A stretch of DNA of 64,000 nt from JACCZX01 sp963729165 (GCA_963729165.1 CAVSMM010000016.1:1-64000), one strand, 5' to 3'. Counted from the first letter of the stretch, positions 36,288 to 46,640 are shown. Numbers and translations are program-made. The notes: a model not told the origin generated them from the letters alone.

Positions 36288-36857
36288 GTGGTTAGAGCAG
36301 ACACTTCGCAGCGGATTCTGGATACGGCTGAGCGCCTGGTGCAGACGCGCGGCTTTAACGGCTTCAGCTACGCCGACATTGCGACCACGCTTGGCGTCAC
36401 CAAAGCCAGCTTGCACTATCACTTTCCCGCCAAGGCCGAGCTTGGCCATCGCCTGATCGAGCGCTATGAAAAAAACTTTCTGGCTGCGCTTGAGGCGATC
36501 GACCAGACCAGTACGACTGCGCGCGAGAAACTGAAGCGATACGCCCAGATTTATGCGGACGTATTGCGCAATAACCGCATGTGTCTATGCGGGATGCTGG
36601 CTGCCGAATACGCAACACTGCCGAAGCCGATGAAGGATGAGATGAAACACTTCTTCGACGAGAATGAACGCTGGCTGACCGCGGTGCTGAAGCAAGGCCA
36701 GAAAGCGCGTGAGCTGAAGTTCTCCGGACCGGCGCATGAAGTCGCCCGCGCATTGGTCGGCTCGCTTGAAGGCGCGATGATGCTGGCGCGCTCGTTCGGC
36801 GAGGTATCGCGCTTTGAAGCTGCGGCTAACCGATCGTTGGCGGAGTTGTTCAAGTGA
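36288..36857 (+). CDS. TetR family transcriptional regulator
   Basis: 189 residues from GTG 36288 with AGGGAG upstream. The N-terminal helix-turn-helix is textbook: ILDTAERLVQTRGFNGFSYA then DIATTLGVTKASLHYHFPAK. The ligand domain has MCLCGMLAAEYATLPKPM, the Cys-containing pattern of a subfamily that includes reactive-electrophile-responsive repressors such as NemR. The genes downstream, a VOC/glyoxalase-fold protein and a PNPOx-fold protein, would fit a detoxification regulon. A perfect palindrome sits in its promoter region. Confidence 0.9.
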   Translation: MVRADTSQRILDTAERLVQTRGFNGFSYADIATTLGVTKASLHYHFPAKAELGHRLIERYEKNFLAALEAIDQTSTTAREKLKRYAQIYADVLRNNRMCLCGMLAAEYATLPKPMKDEMKHFFDENERWLTAVLKQGQKARELKFSGPAHEVARALVGSLEGAMMLARSFGEVSRFEAAANRSLAELFK

Positions 36858-36923
36858 GTACGCAATCCTGCCCATAGCCGGCACGCTGCCGGTACTTCAT
36901 CGTAGTTTCCACGAGGAGGATCC

Positions 36924-37304
36924 ATGCTTTCGCAATCGCAAGTCACGTGCATGTTGCCGGTCAAGGATCTATCTCGCGCTCGCCGCTTCTACGAGGAAGG
37001 GCTTGGCCTCGAGCCGGACGGATTGCGGCCCGACGGCAAGTTCATCTATCGCTGCGGCGGCACCGAGGTCGCGTTGTTTCCGAAGGCCGAAGGAACGAAA
37101 GCCGAGCACACGGCGCTGAGCTTCAAGGTCGACAGCATCAGCGACGCCATCACCAAACTGAAGACGCGCGGCATCAAGTTTGCCGACTACGACTTTCCGG
37201 GATTCAAAACGATCGACCACGTGTGCGTGCTGGGCTCGGAGAAAGCGGCATGGTTCGAGGACACCGAGGGCAACATCCTCTGTCTGCACGAGGACGTTGG
37301 CTGA
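36924..37304 (+). CDS. VOC (glyoxalase/dioxygenase fold) family protein
   Basis: 126 residues from ATG 36924 with a strong GAGGAGGA Shine-Dalgarno. One VOC domain: VTCMLPVKDLSRARRFYEEG at the first beta-alpha unit, LRPDGKFIYRCGGTEVALFP, then FKTIDHVCVLGSEKAAWFED and GNILCLHEDVG. Metal-ligand positions are partly kept (His in TIDHV, Glu in CLHE). This fold includes lactoylglutathione lyases, extradiol dioxygenases and resistance proteins; the substrate is unknown. It ends one base before the next gene, so the pair is an operon. Confidence 0.82.
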   Translation: MLSQSQVTCMLPVKDLSRARRFYEEGLGLEPDGLRPDGKFIYRCGGTEVALFPKAEGTKAEHTALSFKVDSISDAITKLKTRGIKFADYDFPGFKTIDHVCVLGSEKAAWFEDTEGNILCLHEDVG

Positions 37305-37305
37305 G

Positions 37306-37932
37306 ATGATTTCGCCAAGCGACGCATATCACGCCGGCATGCGCCGGCTGCAGGATCGATTCGATACGCGCCGGCTTGCCGATCGTCTGGTCGACAAGCT
37401 GTCGCGAACCGAGTTCACCGCCGAGGATCGTGCGTTCGTCGAGAGTCGAACGTTGTTCTTCGTTGCCACCGCCGATGGCGATGGCCGGCCCGACTGTTCG
37501 TACAAGGGCGGCGCGGCGGGTTTCGTACGGGTCACCGACGTTAACGAGATCGCGTTTCCGAGTTACGACGGCAACGGCATGTTCCGGAGCCTCGGCAACG
37601 TGCTCGTAAATCCGGCGATTGCGCTGCTGTTTATCGATTTCGAGCAGCCACGCCGTCTGCGCGTGAACGGAGCCAGTTTTATCCAGCTCGACGATCCGTT
37701 GCTCGAGCAATTTGCCGGCGCACAGTTGATCGTGCGCGTGCGTGCCACACAAATTTTTCCGAATTGCCCGCGCTACATCCATCGAATGCAGACGGTGGAA
37801 GCATCGGCCTACGTGCCACGTGCCGGTTACGTTCCGCCAGTGCCTGCGTGGAAGCGCTTCGAGGCATTCGCCGACGTATTGCCAAAGGGCGATTCCCCGC
37901 ATGCCACCTCACCCAAGGCGGACGACTCATGA
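37306..37932 (+). CDS. Pyridoxamine 5'-phosphate oxidase-fold flavoprotein
   Basis: 208 residues from ATG 37306, one base after the VOC stop. The split-barrel FMN-binding fold is indicated by FFVATADGDGRPDCSYKGGA, VLVNPAIALLFIDFEQPRRL and a late RYIHRMQTV. It is longer than typical PNPOx and matches the general stress/FMN-binding group rather than PdxH itself. Cofactor and substrate are unproved. The region to the tRNA genes contains only a 22-codon open frame. Confidence 0.82.
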   Translation: MISPSDAYHAGMRRLQDRFDTRRLADRLVDKLSRTEFTAEDRAFVESRTLFFVATADGDGRPDCSYKGGAAGFVRVTDVNEIAFPSYDGNGMFRSLGNVLVNPAIALLFIDFEQPRRLRVNGASFIQLDDPLLEQFAGAQLIVRVRATQIFPNCPRYIHRMQTVEASAYVPRAGYVPPVPAWKRFEAFADVLPKGDSPHATSPKADDS

Positions 37933-37992
37933 ACCAGCCGCTTGCACTGATCGCCCAATTCGGCGGCTTCCCGGCGGTATGCGAGGCGTGGC

Positions 37993-37998
37993 TATAAT
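37993..37998 (+). promoter_or_regulatory. -10 element for the tRNA-Ala/tRNA-Glu transcript
   Basis: A perfect TATAAT 15 bases upstream of the tRNA-Ala 5' end. The matching -35 region near 37970-37975 is poor. Followed by a GC-rich stretch (CCGCGCCTCGCG) resembling a discriminator as seen on stable RNA promoters. Confidence 0.6.
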
Positions 37999-38013
37999 CC
38001 GCGCCTCGCGTGT

Positions 38014-38089
<76 letters not shown>

Positions 38090-38100
38090 ACTAGTTCTAA

Positions 38101-38176
38101 GTCCCCATCGTCTAGAGGCCTAGGACATCACCCTTTCACGGTGAGTACAGGGGTTCGAATCCCCTTGGGGACGCCA
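38101..38176 (+). tRNA. tRNA-Glu (anticodon UUC)
   Basis: A full cloverleaf of 76 nt with encoded CCA: acceptor GTCCCCA pairs with TGGGGAC, D-arm TCGTCTAGAGGCCTAGGA, anticodon loop CTTTCAC between TCACC and GGTGA, T-arm AGGGGTTCGAATCCCCT. It follows tRNA-Ala by 11 bp, and gltX lies 2 kb upstream. Confidence 0.97.
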
Positions 38177-38405
38177 CCGTTTTCTCAGGTCGCCAGGTTC
38201 TCCGATGTTCGCGTGAGTCATGCTGTCGGGTTCCGCCCAGGTGCGCCGAGCTTATCAAGCACTGCAACGTGGCAGGTCAGCCGCCAGCCACGCGTGCGCA
38301 CTGGACATCGCCATACGCCCGCCAGCATTTTTCACGACGCTAAACGTATCAAACAAGACAACGGCGGACTGCGAAGCTCTGGATGCGCAGTAGTATCTTC
38401 AGTGC

Positions 38406-39823
38406 ATGTCACTGGCTACGCCCGCTCCGTGCGATGGAGCCATTGCCGCAGCAAGCCGGCACGACGCGTCTTCAAATGGGCCAGCAACACTCGCCGCCAC
38501 GATTCTCGGCTCGAGCGTCGCCTTCATCGATGGTTCAGTTGTCAACGTTGCGCTGCCCGCGCTTGCGGCCGATCTCAGCACCAGCCCGGCCGAGCTGGCA
38601 TGGTCGATCAACGCTTACCTACTGCCGCTCGGCGCGCTGACATTGTTCGGTGGCGCGGTCGGCGATCATTATGGCCGGCGCCGACTGTTCCTCTTGGGAC
38701 TCGCGGTGTTTCTTGCAGCATCCGTGTTGTGCACGATCGCGCCGTCAGTGTCAACGCTGCTCATTGGACGTGCGCTGCAAGGCGTTGGCGCAGCGTGTTT
38801 GTTGCCGAACAGTCTCGCCATTCTTGGAGCGGCCTTCGAGGGTGAGGCACGCGGCCGTGCAATCGGCACGTGGGCGGCGGCTGGAGCCGTTGCTGGCGCT
38901 GTTGGGCCGCTGCTCGGAGGCTGGCTGGTCGACTCGGTCAGCTGGCGCGCAATTTTTCTGCTGAATGTCCCCGTCGGAGCGGCTGCTGCTTGGTTAGCCT
39001 GGCGCCATGTCAGTGAAAGCAGTGACCGCGACGCATCTGCACCCCTTGACTGGATCGGAGCCACGACCGCAACGGTGGGCCTTGGATTCTTGACGTGGTC
39101 ATTGACGGCGGCAGCAGAGACTTCGTTTGGTGCACCGATCCTGACCGCGGCCATCGTAGGACTCGCCGCGCTTACGCTCTTCGTGTTTTGGAAGCGCGCC
39201 GAGGCGCGCACGCAATGATGCCGCTGACGTTATTCGCTACGGGCACATTCAGCGGTCTGACCTTACTGACTTTTTTCTTGTATGCCGCGCTTGGCGGTCT
39301 GTTTGTTCTGCTCCCTTTTACGCTGATCGAAGTAGCGAAGTTCAGTGCGATCGAAGCCGGTGCTGCGCTGCTGCCGCTTCCGTTGTTAATCGGGTTGGGT
39401 TCTCGCGCCACTGGCAAGCTCGCCGCGAAGATCGGCAGCGGTCTGCTCCTCGCCATCGGCGCTGCGACCGTTGCTGGCGGCTTTCTATTATTCCTCACAG
39501 TGAGCGGCGATTCGATCGACTACTGGACTGACATACTGCCGGCCACCTTGGTCGTGTCGATCGGAATGGCGCTCTGTGTCGCGCCTTTAACGACCGCGGT
39601 GTTGTCTTCGGTCGATGCCGGACACATCGGAACCGCTTCGGGCTTCAACAGTGCGATTGCGCGGATCGGCGGGTTGTTTGCCACTGCCGCGCTCGGCTTC
39701 GTATTTGTGGAGCAGTCAGCTCACGAGTTGATCGCGGGCTTTCGTGCAGCAGCTTGGATTGGAGCCGCTGCTGCCGGCGTCGCCGCTCTCTCCGCGTTGT
39801 TGATGATCAAAAAGGGTGGGTGA
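38406..39823 (+). CDS. MFS drug transporter (DHA2, EmrB/QacA type), interrupted
   Basis: About 472 residues after one repair near 39212. The N-terminal half has DHA2 signatures: ILGSSVAFIDGSVVNVALPA (motif D1), GAVGDHYGRRRLFLLG (motif A), and AVAGAVGPLLGGWLVDSVSW (motif C). The frame closes at EARTQ but continues one frame over as MMPLTLFATGTFSGLTLLTF and the C-terminal six to eight TM segments. It is a proton-driven exporter of small molecules with probably 14 TM segments. It lies alone, 229 bp from tRNA-Glu. Confidence 0.88.
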
Positions 39824-39927
39824 AAGACTACGAACAATTTGCCGTCTGACTCTCTGCCTTCTTCGGGGCGCCCGGGATTCGATTTGAAATGCCGCTTTGA
39901 TTACTGCTCGGCTGTGCCAAAGGAACA

Positions 39928-39951
39928 GCAAAGGGCCTCGCGGCCCTTTGC
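39928..39951. terminator. Bidirectional intrinsic terminator
   Basis: A perfect 10-bp stem (GCAAAGGGCC / GGCCCTTTGC) with a TCGC tetraloop lies between the convergent MFS and Hsp20 genes. T-rich flanks follow on both strands (CTTCTTAGTGT on plus, TGTTCCTTT on minus). Confidence 0.85.
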
Positions 39952-39969
39952 TTCTTAGTGTCTACTTTC

Positions 39970-40714
39970 TTAGCTGCGCTTCTCGGCCGACGCAGTAGAT
40001 GCTGTCGAGGATGAGGCGTCGCTGATCTCCAGTCGACGGCCGCGGCCTTCGGTTTGTTTCGGTGCATCGAAGGTGATGTCGAGCACGCCATCGCGAAACG
40101 TCGCTTGTGCGTTCTCCGCGTTGACGCCTTCAGGCAGCGGGATGGCGCGGTAAAAGCTGCCGTAACTGCGCTCCGAGCGATAAAAGCCACGCTGTTCGTC
40201 GCGATCTTCGTTCTGTGACTGGCGCTCGCCCCGAATCGTTACCATGTCGTTTTCTATGTTCACCTCGATGTCATCTTTATTCAGTCCCGGTAGATCAGCG
40301 CAAACGTGCAGCTTGCCGTCCCGCTCATATATTTCTATTTGAGGTGACCACAGCGACGACATACCGCCCGCGCCGCGCTGTTGCAGCTGCCCTCCGCGCG
40401 TGAAACCGCCCATGCCGAACTGTTCGAACATGCGATCCATCTCCTGCTCCATTCGACGCAGTAGCGAAAACGGTCCGCTGCCAGTGAACAGGGCTGGAAG
40501 TCCGTAGTCCGCACTGCGCGGGGCGAGCGCACCGCCTTGTCGTTGACCCCTGGTTGCTTTGTTGGCCGGCTTGTCGCGATTCGCCGCGCATGGCCGGGGC
40601 TTGGCCCGGGCTCGATGCCTCGCGGCTCGATGGACCGGCGCCTTTGCTGCGCGAAGGGACGTCTTCGCGTTGCTGTGAATTCTGTTCCGATGATCGACGA
40701 TCGTCCTGTTGCAT
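39970..40714 (-). CDS. Hsp20 small heat shock protein, interrupted in its N-terminal region
   Basis: About 248 residues after one repair near 40550. The start is ATG 40714 with AAGGAG upstream; a Gln/Ser/Arg-rich low-complexity N-terminal arm (MQQDDRRSSEQNSQQREDVP) leads by a frame shift to RSADYGLPALFTGSGPFSLL. The alpha-crystallin domain follows: PQIEIYERDGKLHVCADLPG, MVTIRGERQSQN, FYRSERSYGSFYRAIPLPEG and RDGVLDITFDAP. The long arm is unusual; ordinary Hsp20 proteins are 140-180 residues. It acts as an ATP-independent holdase. Shares its terminator with the MFS gene; no clear sigma-32 promoter was found. Confidence 0.87.
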
Positions 40715-40937
40715 AGTGTTCTCCTTCAATGGTGTTGCCAGACAAGCTGTATATCGAGCCCGGCGCTAGCGATGCGTTGACTGCCACGTCTGAAGATCGC
40801 TGCGATGAAGTGTCCCCGGGGCAAGTTCGCAGCATCTTTCGTGCCGCGAATGCTTCCTCAGTGCCTCAGTCCCGCCAGTCGCGCCGCTCGAGGGAGCGAG
40901 AACACGGCACGCCGCATGCTGCATGGAGCTGTGAAGG

Positions 40938-41839
40938 CTAATTCCTAACTAACACCAGTTCCTCGCCTTCCAGGCCCGAGTGACCGGAGCCGTGAAGCAC
41001 GGCCAACTCCTGTGTCGTGGCCCGCTTCACTATCGACAATCCGAGGCTTTGAAGGTAGGACTCCAAGGTCGGCAGAACGAATCGACCAGGTAAACGTCTC
41101 CTCGCGTGACGCTAACCACCGTTCGACCCAGCGGCTGCGCGGGCGAAAGCCGCAACTGCCGTCGTCCCACTGCGTCATGAAGCTGAACACCACCTGGACT
41201 TGCGATCCGAACGCACCCAGTGCAGCAAATAGTTGGTCTACGGTCTTCGGCGCGAGGTACATGAGCAGGCCTTCCATGATCAGCAGCGTTCTTTTCCCAT
41301 CATCGAAGCTGCTGACTGGTAAAGGCTCGATGCCGAAGTCTGCCGAAATGAAACTCAAATTTCCGCTTGCAACGAGGCCGTCACTACATCTCGCTATTGC
41401 TGCGCGCTTCTCGCGCTGGGTTGCCGGATGATCGATCTCGACAAATTCGACTTGTGGAAATTGCGGAGCGAGGCGCAAAGCCAAAGTGTCGAAGCCGGCG
41501 CCGGCCACAACAACGCGTTGGCTGCCTTCAGCGAGCGCTTCGCGGCAGCACTTTTCGATCCAATGCTTGCGGTGCCAGTAGTGCGCCATGATGCCTGGCT
41601 GCACGAGTCGTTCTAAGCTTCTCCACAACCAACGCGTCAGCGGCCAAGCGGCGCTGGCAGCGAGCAGACGATCGTTGGCACTGGTTGACAGCAAGATCCG
41701 GCACCACTGCGCCGCGCCCGGGGCGACAAGGGCCGCTGTCCGCGGATCGCTGGCGAGCAGGATGGTGCTTGCCGCAATAAGCTTCGAGGTGCTGCTCGAG
41801 CGATCGGCCTTCAGCGTGAACTCTCGCTGGCGAATTCAT
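40938..41839 (-). CDS. Class I SAM methyltransferase (LCMT/PPM1-like), interrupted
   Basis: About 300 residues. ATG 41839 lies inside the tail of the FAD oxidase gene; near 41800 the frame shifts from MNSPARVHA to ADRSSSTSKLIAASTILLAS. The SAM-binding core is RVVVAGAGFDTLALRLA with acidic residue in FVEIDHPATQREKRAA, and LLIMEGLLMYLAPKTVDQLF marks the leucine carboxyl methyltransferase family. Near 41062 a one-base shift (GG in CTTGGAGTCC) leads to SYLQSLGLSIVKRATTQELA and EELVLVRN before the stop at 40938. Family members O-methylate carboxyl groups of small molecules or proteins. It overlaps the oxidase gene, so both probably act on one product. Confidence 0.75.
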
Positions 41840-43238
41840 CTCGGTAGTGTGTATACCAAGTGCTCGTAAATTGCTCATCAGGGTCGTACACCAGCTTCTT
41901 CGCAAGCCACTGGGAGAAGTTTGGGTAACAGGCGGCGACCTGGGCGGACGTGGCGGCGCGATGGTAGGTAAGGAAGAAGCTGCCGCGCAGCTCGATCGAC
42001 ACATCGATCAGCGCGCGAAATGTGTTCGCCGTCCGTAAAAGTCCTGCGGCGTCGTGCGGCGTCCTCAAGTTGAAGATCACGCACGCAAAGTCTTCTTTGG
42101 CCCACGGAAGAAACGACGTCGTGTCGCGCATGATCGAGCGGATAGTTCCGTAAATGACTTCAGTCCCGAAAGCACGCAAGATGCGACCGGCGTGCTGCAT
42201 GAACAGCGGAAGGTTTTCGCGCGGAACGTAGTGTTCGCCGATAACCAGCGTCTCACGTAGCGTGCCCTCAGCCGCATCGTCAGATCCGTCTGCGATCGCC
42301 TCGGCATAACTTGGCACATAGGTGCTGAGTTGCATCGTGTCCGACCAGTAACAGTTGCCATCTGTGTTCAGGTAGTGGCTGGCGTACAGCCGAAACGCTG
42401 CTCGCTTATCTTCGTGTGCGAGTCGCAGCAGCTTGAGCCATTGATCTGCATCGAGATCCGACGCCGTCTCCGGGGGAGCACTCCCACTGCTCGCCGGCTT
42501 GTAGCAGGCAAAAACTCCACGTCGCAGGAATCGATCGTCCGTGGCGTCGATCACGAACTGGAAGTCGCCGTAAAGACATCCTTCGTCGACACGGCGAAAC
42601 ACGGCGTTCATCGCATCGTCAAGGTCTATCACGTCGACCTCCCGTTGCAGCAGCACGCGCGGTGCAAGACGCAACGTCGCTGAGTACACGATGCCGAAAA
42701 GACCATAGCCACCGATGACGAGTGAAAACAACTCGGCGTTCTGCGAACGATTGCAAACGACGATGCTGCCGCGTGCATCGACCAGCGTTAATTCTTCGAT
42801 GTCATCGCCGAGCGGCTGCATGGCGAGGCCACGGCCGTGAGCGTTTGCCGCGATAGACCCGCCAAGCGTTACGGCGTCTACCCCGGTTTGCTTCTGCCGA
42901 ATCGCCCACATCGGCTGCCCATCGTTCGACATTGCATGACTAGCGGCGATAATCGCCGGCCACATGGCGCCGGCTTCGATCGTTAGTAGGCCACGCTCGG
43001 CATCGGAAGTAAGAACGCGATCCATTCGCGTCGTGTCGATGTGCAAGCTGTCGGCCGCAAACTGCTGTCCTCCCATCGCGTGCCGACCGCCCGCGGTCGA
43101 GATGCGCTGCTGATTCTGGCGGGCAGTTACAACGATCGCCTGTAGCTCCGCAAGCGTCCTCGGCCGCTCGACTCGCGCGACCCGCGTGAGGTTCAGCTGT
43201 GAGTGAACATCGTTGAGAAGATGGTCAGGAACGTGCAT
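41811..43238 (-). CDS. FAD-linked oxidase (FAD_binding_4, vanillyl-alcohol-oxidase fold)
   Basis: 475 residues from ATG 43238; ATG 43280 is possible but adds 14 residues that do not fit the family. The FAD-binding domain has LAELQAIVVTARQNQQRIST, AGGRHAMGGQQFAADSL (the His after GGR could hold FAD covalently), VDAVTLGGSIAANAHGRG and IVVCNRSQNAELFSLVIGGY. The C-terminal substrate domain runs to FTSTWYTHYRDEFASESSR. It resembles aldonolactone and glycolate-type oxidoreductases. The methyltransferase gene overlaps its 3' end. Confidence 0.82.
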   Translation of the reverse strand: MHVPDHLLNDVHSQLNLTRVARVERPRTLAELQAIVVTARQNQQRISTAGGRHAMGGQQFAADSLHIDTTRMDRVLTSDAERGLLTIEAGAMWPAIIAASHAMSNDGQPMWAIRQKQTGVDAVTLGGSIAANAHGRGLAMQPLGDDIEELTLVDARGSIVVCNRSQNAELFSLVIGGYGLFGIVYSATLRLAPRVLLQREVDVIDLDDAMNAVFRRVDEGCLYGDFQFVIDATDDRFLRRGVFACYKPASSGSAPPETASDLDADQWLKLLRLAHEDKRAAFRLYASHYLNTDGNCYWSDTMQLSTYVPSYAEAIADGSDDAAEGTLRETLVIGEHYVPRENLPLFMQHAGRILRAFGTEVIYGTIRSIMRDTTSFLPWAKEDFACVIFNLRTPHDAAGLLRTANTFRALIDVSIELRGSFFLTYHRAATSAQVAACYPNFSQWLAKKLVYDPDEQFTSTWYTHYRDEFASESSR

Positions 43239-43453
43239 CAAGCGCCAATGTAAGGGGAACGCCCGATATCCGTACAGCACCGTGATGTCGCCGCGTTAGC
43301 GACGGTGAAGCGATAGGCATGCGCTTCGAGCGTCATAAGCAGCCAACCGTTGGCTAAGAGGGTAGCGCTGTGCGCCATTCGCTAAACGGTGTGGACTCAG
43401 CTCACCGCATAGCACGCTGCGGCGCGTTGAGAGTGCTCCTTCGCAACGAGCGT

Positions 43454-45912
43454 TCAGATCGAACGGTCGGCCGCGTCGCCGTTTGTTAATGCTGTCGAGT
43501 TAAGGATTCGTTCGAGCGCCAACAGGTCCACTGGTTTAACCAGATGATGATGGAAGCCCGCCTCCTGTGAGCGCCGTCGGTCTTCGTCCTGACCCCATCC
43601 GGTCACCGCCACCAGCACCGGGCTGTGGTCATGCGACCGAATCTGCCGGGCCGCGTCGTATCCATTGAGTTTCGGCAATCCTATATCGAGCAAGACAACG
43701 TCAGGCCGATGCGACCGGGCAGAATCGACCGCCGCAATTCCGTCGTACTCGGTTTGCACGCCATGGCCCGCGGCGCGCAGTATTTCGGCAAGCGAATCGG
43801 CCGCGTCGACGTTGTCATCGACGACCAGAATGCTGAGGCGTCCGCCATTGGGGTCTGCCGCCTTGTCGTCGATCGGGCGGGGATTTTCCGGCTATGCACG
43901 AACGCGGGCAAGCGAACAGTGAACGTCACTGCCTTTACCCAGTCCATCGCTGTGCGCCTCGACCTTGCCGCCATGCATTTCGACAAGTCGCTGCACCAAG
44001 GTCAAACCGATGCCCAAGCCGCCGGTTTGCCACTCGATCGAACGGCCGACCTGAGTGAACAGATCAAACACGTGCGACAGCATCTCAGGCGGAATGCCGA
44101 TGCCGGTGTCAGTGATGCGAATCGTTACGTGCTGGCCGTCGAAGGCGGCGTGGAGCCCGATCCTGCCACCGGGCGGCGTGTACTTGGCTGCGTTGTTCAA
44201 CAGGTTCTGCAGCACCTGCGCCATACGAGTGAGGTCTGCGTCAAGGTATAACGGGTGGTCGGGAGGGTCACCGTCAGCTGATGCTGTTCGGTTTCGATCA
44301 ACGGACGCGATGCTTCAACTGCATTGGTCACGATCAACGTCAGGCTCACCCGCTCCTTCTGCAAACTGATTTTTCCGCTGCTGATCCGCGAAACATCAAG
44401 CAGGTCGTCGACGAGCCGTACCAGGTGCTTGACCTGACGATCGATGATGTCGCGCGCATTCTGCAGGGCGGCGTCGGCCGGTGCCTTTAACTGCAGGAAC
44501 TGGGTTGCATTGCGTATGGGGGCAAGCGGGTTGCGCAGCTCATGCGCGAGCACTGCCAGGAACTCGTCCTTGCGCCGATCGGTTTCGGACAACTGTGCAT
44601 TCAGACGCTCGAGTTCGTCACGACTTTCACTGAGCAGAACGCTAGCGCGTGCGCTCTCGACCGCAAAAAAAGTACGCTCTGCGACCTGCGATAGCAGCCA
44701 TGCATCGTTGGATAGCCATTGACGTGGGTGGCGATCGGCCACGACCAGCAAAGCGACCATTTTTCCGGCTTTGACGATGGGCGCGCACATCATCGAGCGG
44801 ATTTCCATCGCCGCATAGGTCTGCCGAGCAGCAGGTTCACTGGTTCGATCGTCCTTGAGAACATCGGTAATCAACGCGGTGCGGCCGCTTTTGATCTCGT
44901 CCACCAGCCCGATACCGAACGCTTCAAGCCGATGAAGTCCGGCAACGGTCGGAACACCTTTCGTGTACCCGCGCGTGATCAGCAAGTGCTGTCCATCGCT
45001 TTGCACTTCGCCGTAAGCGCAGCGGATCACATCGAAATGCGAACCGAGCATCGTTACGATCTGCAGCATCACTTCGGCGGGGTCATGCAGTACGCGCGTC
45101 GCATCATGCAGCGCGACCAGGAAGCGCTGCGCGTCCTCCGCTCGCCGGCGTTCATCCACGTCATGCACCAGCACCGCAAACCCTTTTACCGTGCCGTCGT
45201 TAGCGACGTCGGGGATGTAGTTGGCGTTTATCCATCGCGTGCCGGCATGGCGATAAGGAATCTGGTCGTCATAAGAGACCATCTGCCCGGCAAGAGCGGC
45301 GTCCATGTGTGGCTTCAGTTTCTCGAAGGCCGCAGCTCCAACAACTTCGCTTACGAGTTTGCCGGCAATATTTTGGTATGCCTCGCCAAACCAGGTCTCA
45401 TAGGCTCGGTTGTTGAGCTGGTAGCGATAGTCGCGATCGATGTACGAGATGAGCGCTGGCGCGTTGTCTACAATCAATCGCAGCAACTGTTGTGCAGATT
45501 GTGTTTCTTCAACTGCGCGCTTGCGATCGGAAATGTCGCGGCTGACTTTGGAAGCACCAATTACGCGCCCTTGGCGATCATGAACCGGCGAAATCGTCAA
45601 CGAAACGTGAAGTTCGCGGCCGCTTTTGGCGACTCGAATTGTTTCAAAGTGTTCGACTCTTTGGCCGGCTCTGATGCGCCGCAGAATCTCGTTTTCTTCG
45701 TTGCGGCGCTCGAGCGGAATGATCAGGGTCATCGGCTGCCCGATCGCCTCGTCGGCGGTATAACCGAATAGCCGTTCAGCGCTGGCGTTCCAGGAGGTAA
45801 TGACCCCGTCCAGCGTCTTGCTGATTATCGCGTCGTCGGATGACGAAACGATGGCGGCCAGTAAAGCCGAGGCGCGGTACCCATCGTCATCATTCGGCGT
45901 CAAGGAGTTCAT
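43454..45912 (-). CDS. PAS-PAS-GAF hybrid sensor histidine kinase, interrupted
   Basis: About 820 residues. From ATG 45912: PAS (IVSSSDDAIISKTLDGVITS, GASKVSRDISDRKRA), a second PAS (LIVDNAPALISYIDRDYRYQ), a GAF-like domain (residues about 285-430), HisKA with His457 (VLAHELRNPLAPIRNATQF), and, after a one-base shift near 44260, HATPase (VLQNLLNNAAKYTPPGGRIG, GLGIGLTLVQRLVEMHGG). An in-frame TAG at 43892-43894 follows ARVRA; the same frame then continues without a start codon into a receiver domain (LSILVVDDNVDAADSLAEIL, phosphoacceptor Asp in VVLLDIGLPKLNG) to 43454. So the receiver was fused before the stop arose, or the stop is an error. Cytosolic; signal unknown. Confidence 0.8.
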
Positions 45913-45974
45913 ACGAGGACGGAGTGCTCAGGCACGCGCGAGGCGACATGGCAGCCCCTTTCCTGCGGCGCCCG

Positions 45975-46454
45975 CTACCGTTTCTCGTACGCGCTCTTTA
46001 GCTTCACTTCGATTGTGGAGATATCGCGCTCCAGCCCCGCGATGCGTGCCTCGTACTCCGGCGTTAGCCGGCTACCCCCGCCGGCGAGTCCACGCCTTTC
46101 ACCTGGCAACGGCTCACGGCCGAGTTCGAGTTTTCGTTTCGCTAGCGCGAGTTCACGCTCCAACGCGGCAATGTTGTCCACCGGCGCCGCGCCCTTCGAC
46201 GCCCCTGGTGGACGCATGATGGGGTCCGAGGCGGTGGCCGGACGTGATGCGCCCGGTGGTGGAGCGATCCTCGGCACAGTGTTGACGCGAGGCGTGCTTT
46301 TCACTTCGCGCTCCTCGAGCACCTTGCCGCCCGAAGGCACACTGTCGCTGTACAGCACGCTGCCGTCGGGCATCTGCACCTTGTAGATCATTGACTGGGC
46401 AGACGTCAGCAACGGCGCGCCGGCCACACAAACGGCGAAAATTAAGCGGCGCAT
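45975..46454 (-). CDS. DUF4124 exported protein
   Basis: 159 residues from ATG 46454 (MRRLIFAVCVAGAPLLTSAQ, a clear signal peptide); an in-frame ATG at 46484 is less likely. The segment MIYKVQMPDGSVLYSDSVPS is the DUF4124 opening (small beta-stranded domain with xYKxxxxDGxxxYSD). The middle is Pro-rich (VPRIAPPPGASRPATAS), and the C-terminus is a coiled coil (ALERELALAKRKLELG, EARIAGLERDISTIEVKLKS). Periplasmic; function unknown. Confidence 0.78.
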   Translation of the reverse strand: MRRLIFAVCVAGAPLLTSAQSMIYKVQMPDGSVLYSDSVPSGGKVLEEREVKSTPRVNTVPRIAPPPGASRPATASDPIMRPPGASKGAAPVDNIAALERELALAKRKLELGREPLPGERRGLAGGGSRLTPEYEARIAGLERDISTIEVKLKSAYEKR

Positions 46455-46640
46455 GCGGTCTCCTAGGGAATGTTGTATCGCCATTGGGATAACGATAGCG
46501 GTTCGTGGCGGCTGACAAAAGGGCTGGGCATGCGGTATTTCGGGGGCGTTCCAAATGTTTGGCAGAAGATTGCACCGTAATTGGCGCCATCGGTCGGTTA
46601 TCCACAGTTCCTTCGCGGTCGCGATGGCAAAATCGTATCA

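Noticed and set aside
37929..37997. A 22-codon open frame before the tRNA genes
   Set aside because: Too short, overlaps the tRNA promoter, no homologue known.
40799..40830. A sigma-32 promoter for hsp20
   Set aside because: The CTTG and CCCC elements are present but without the proper spacing.
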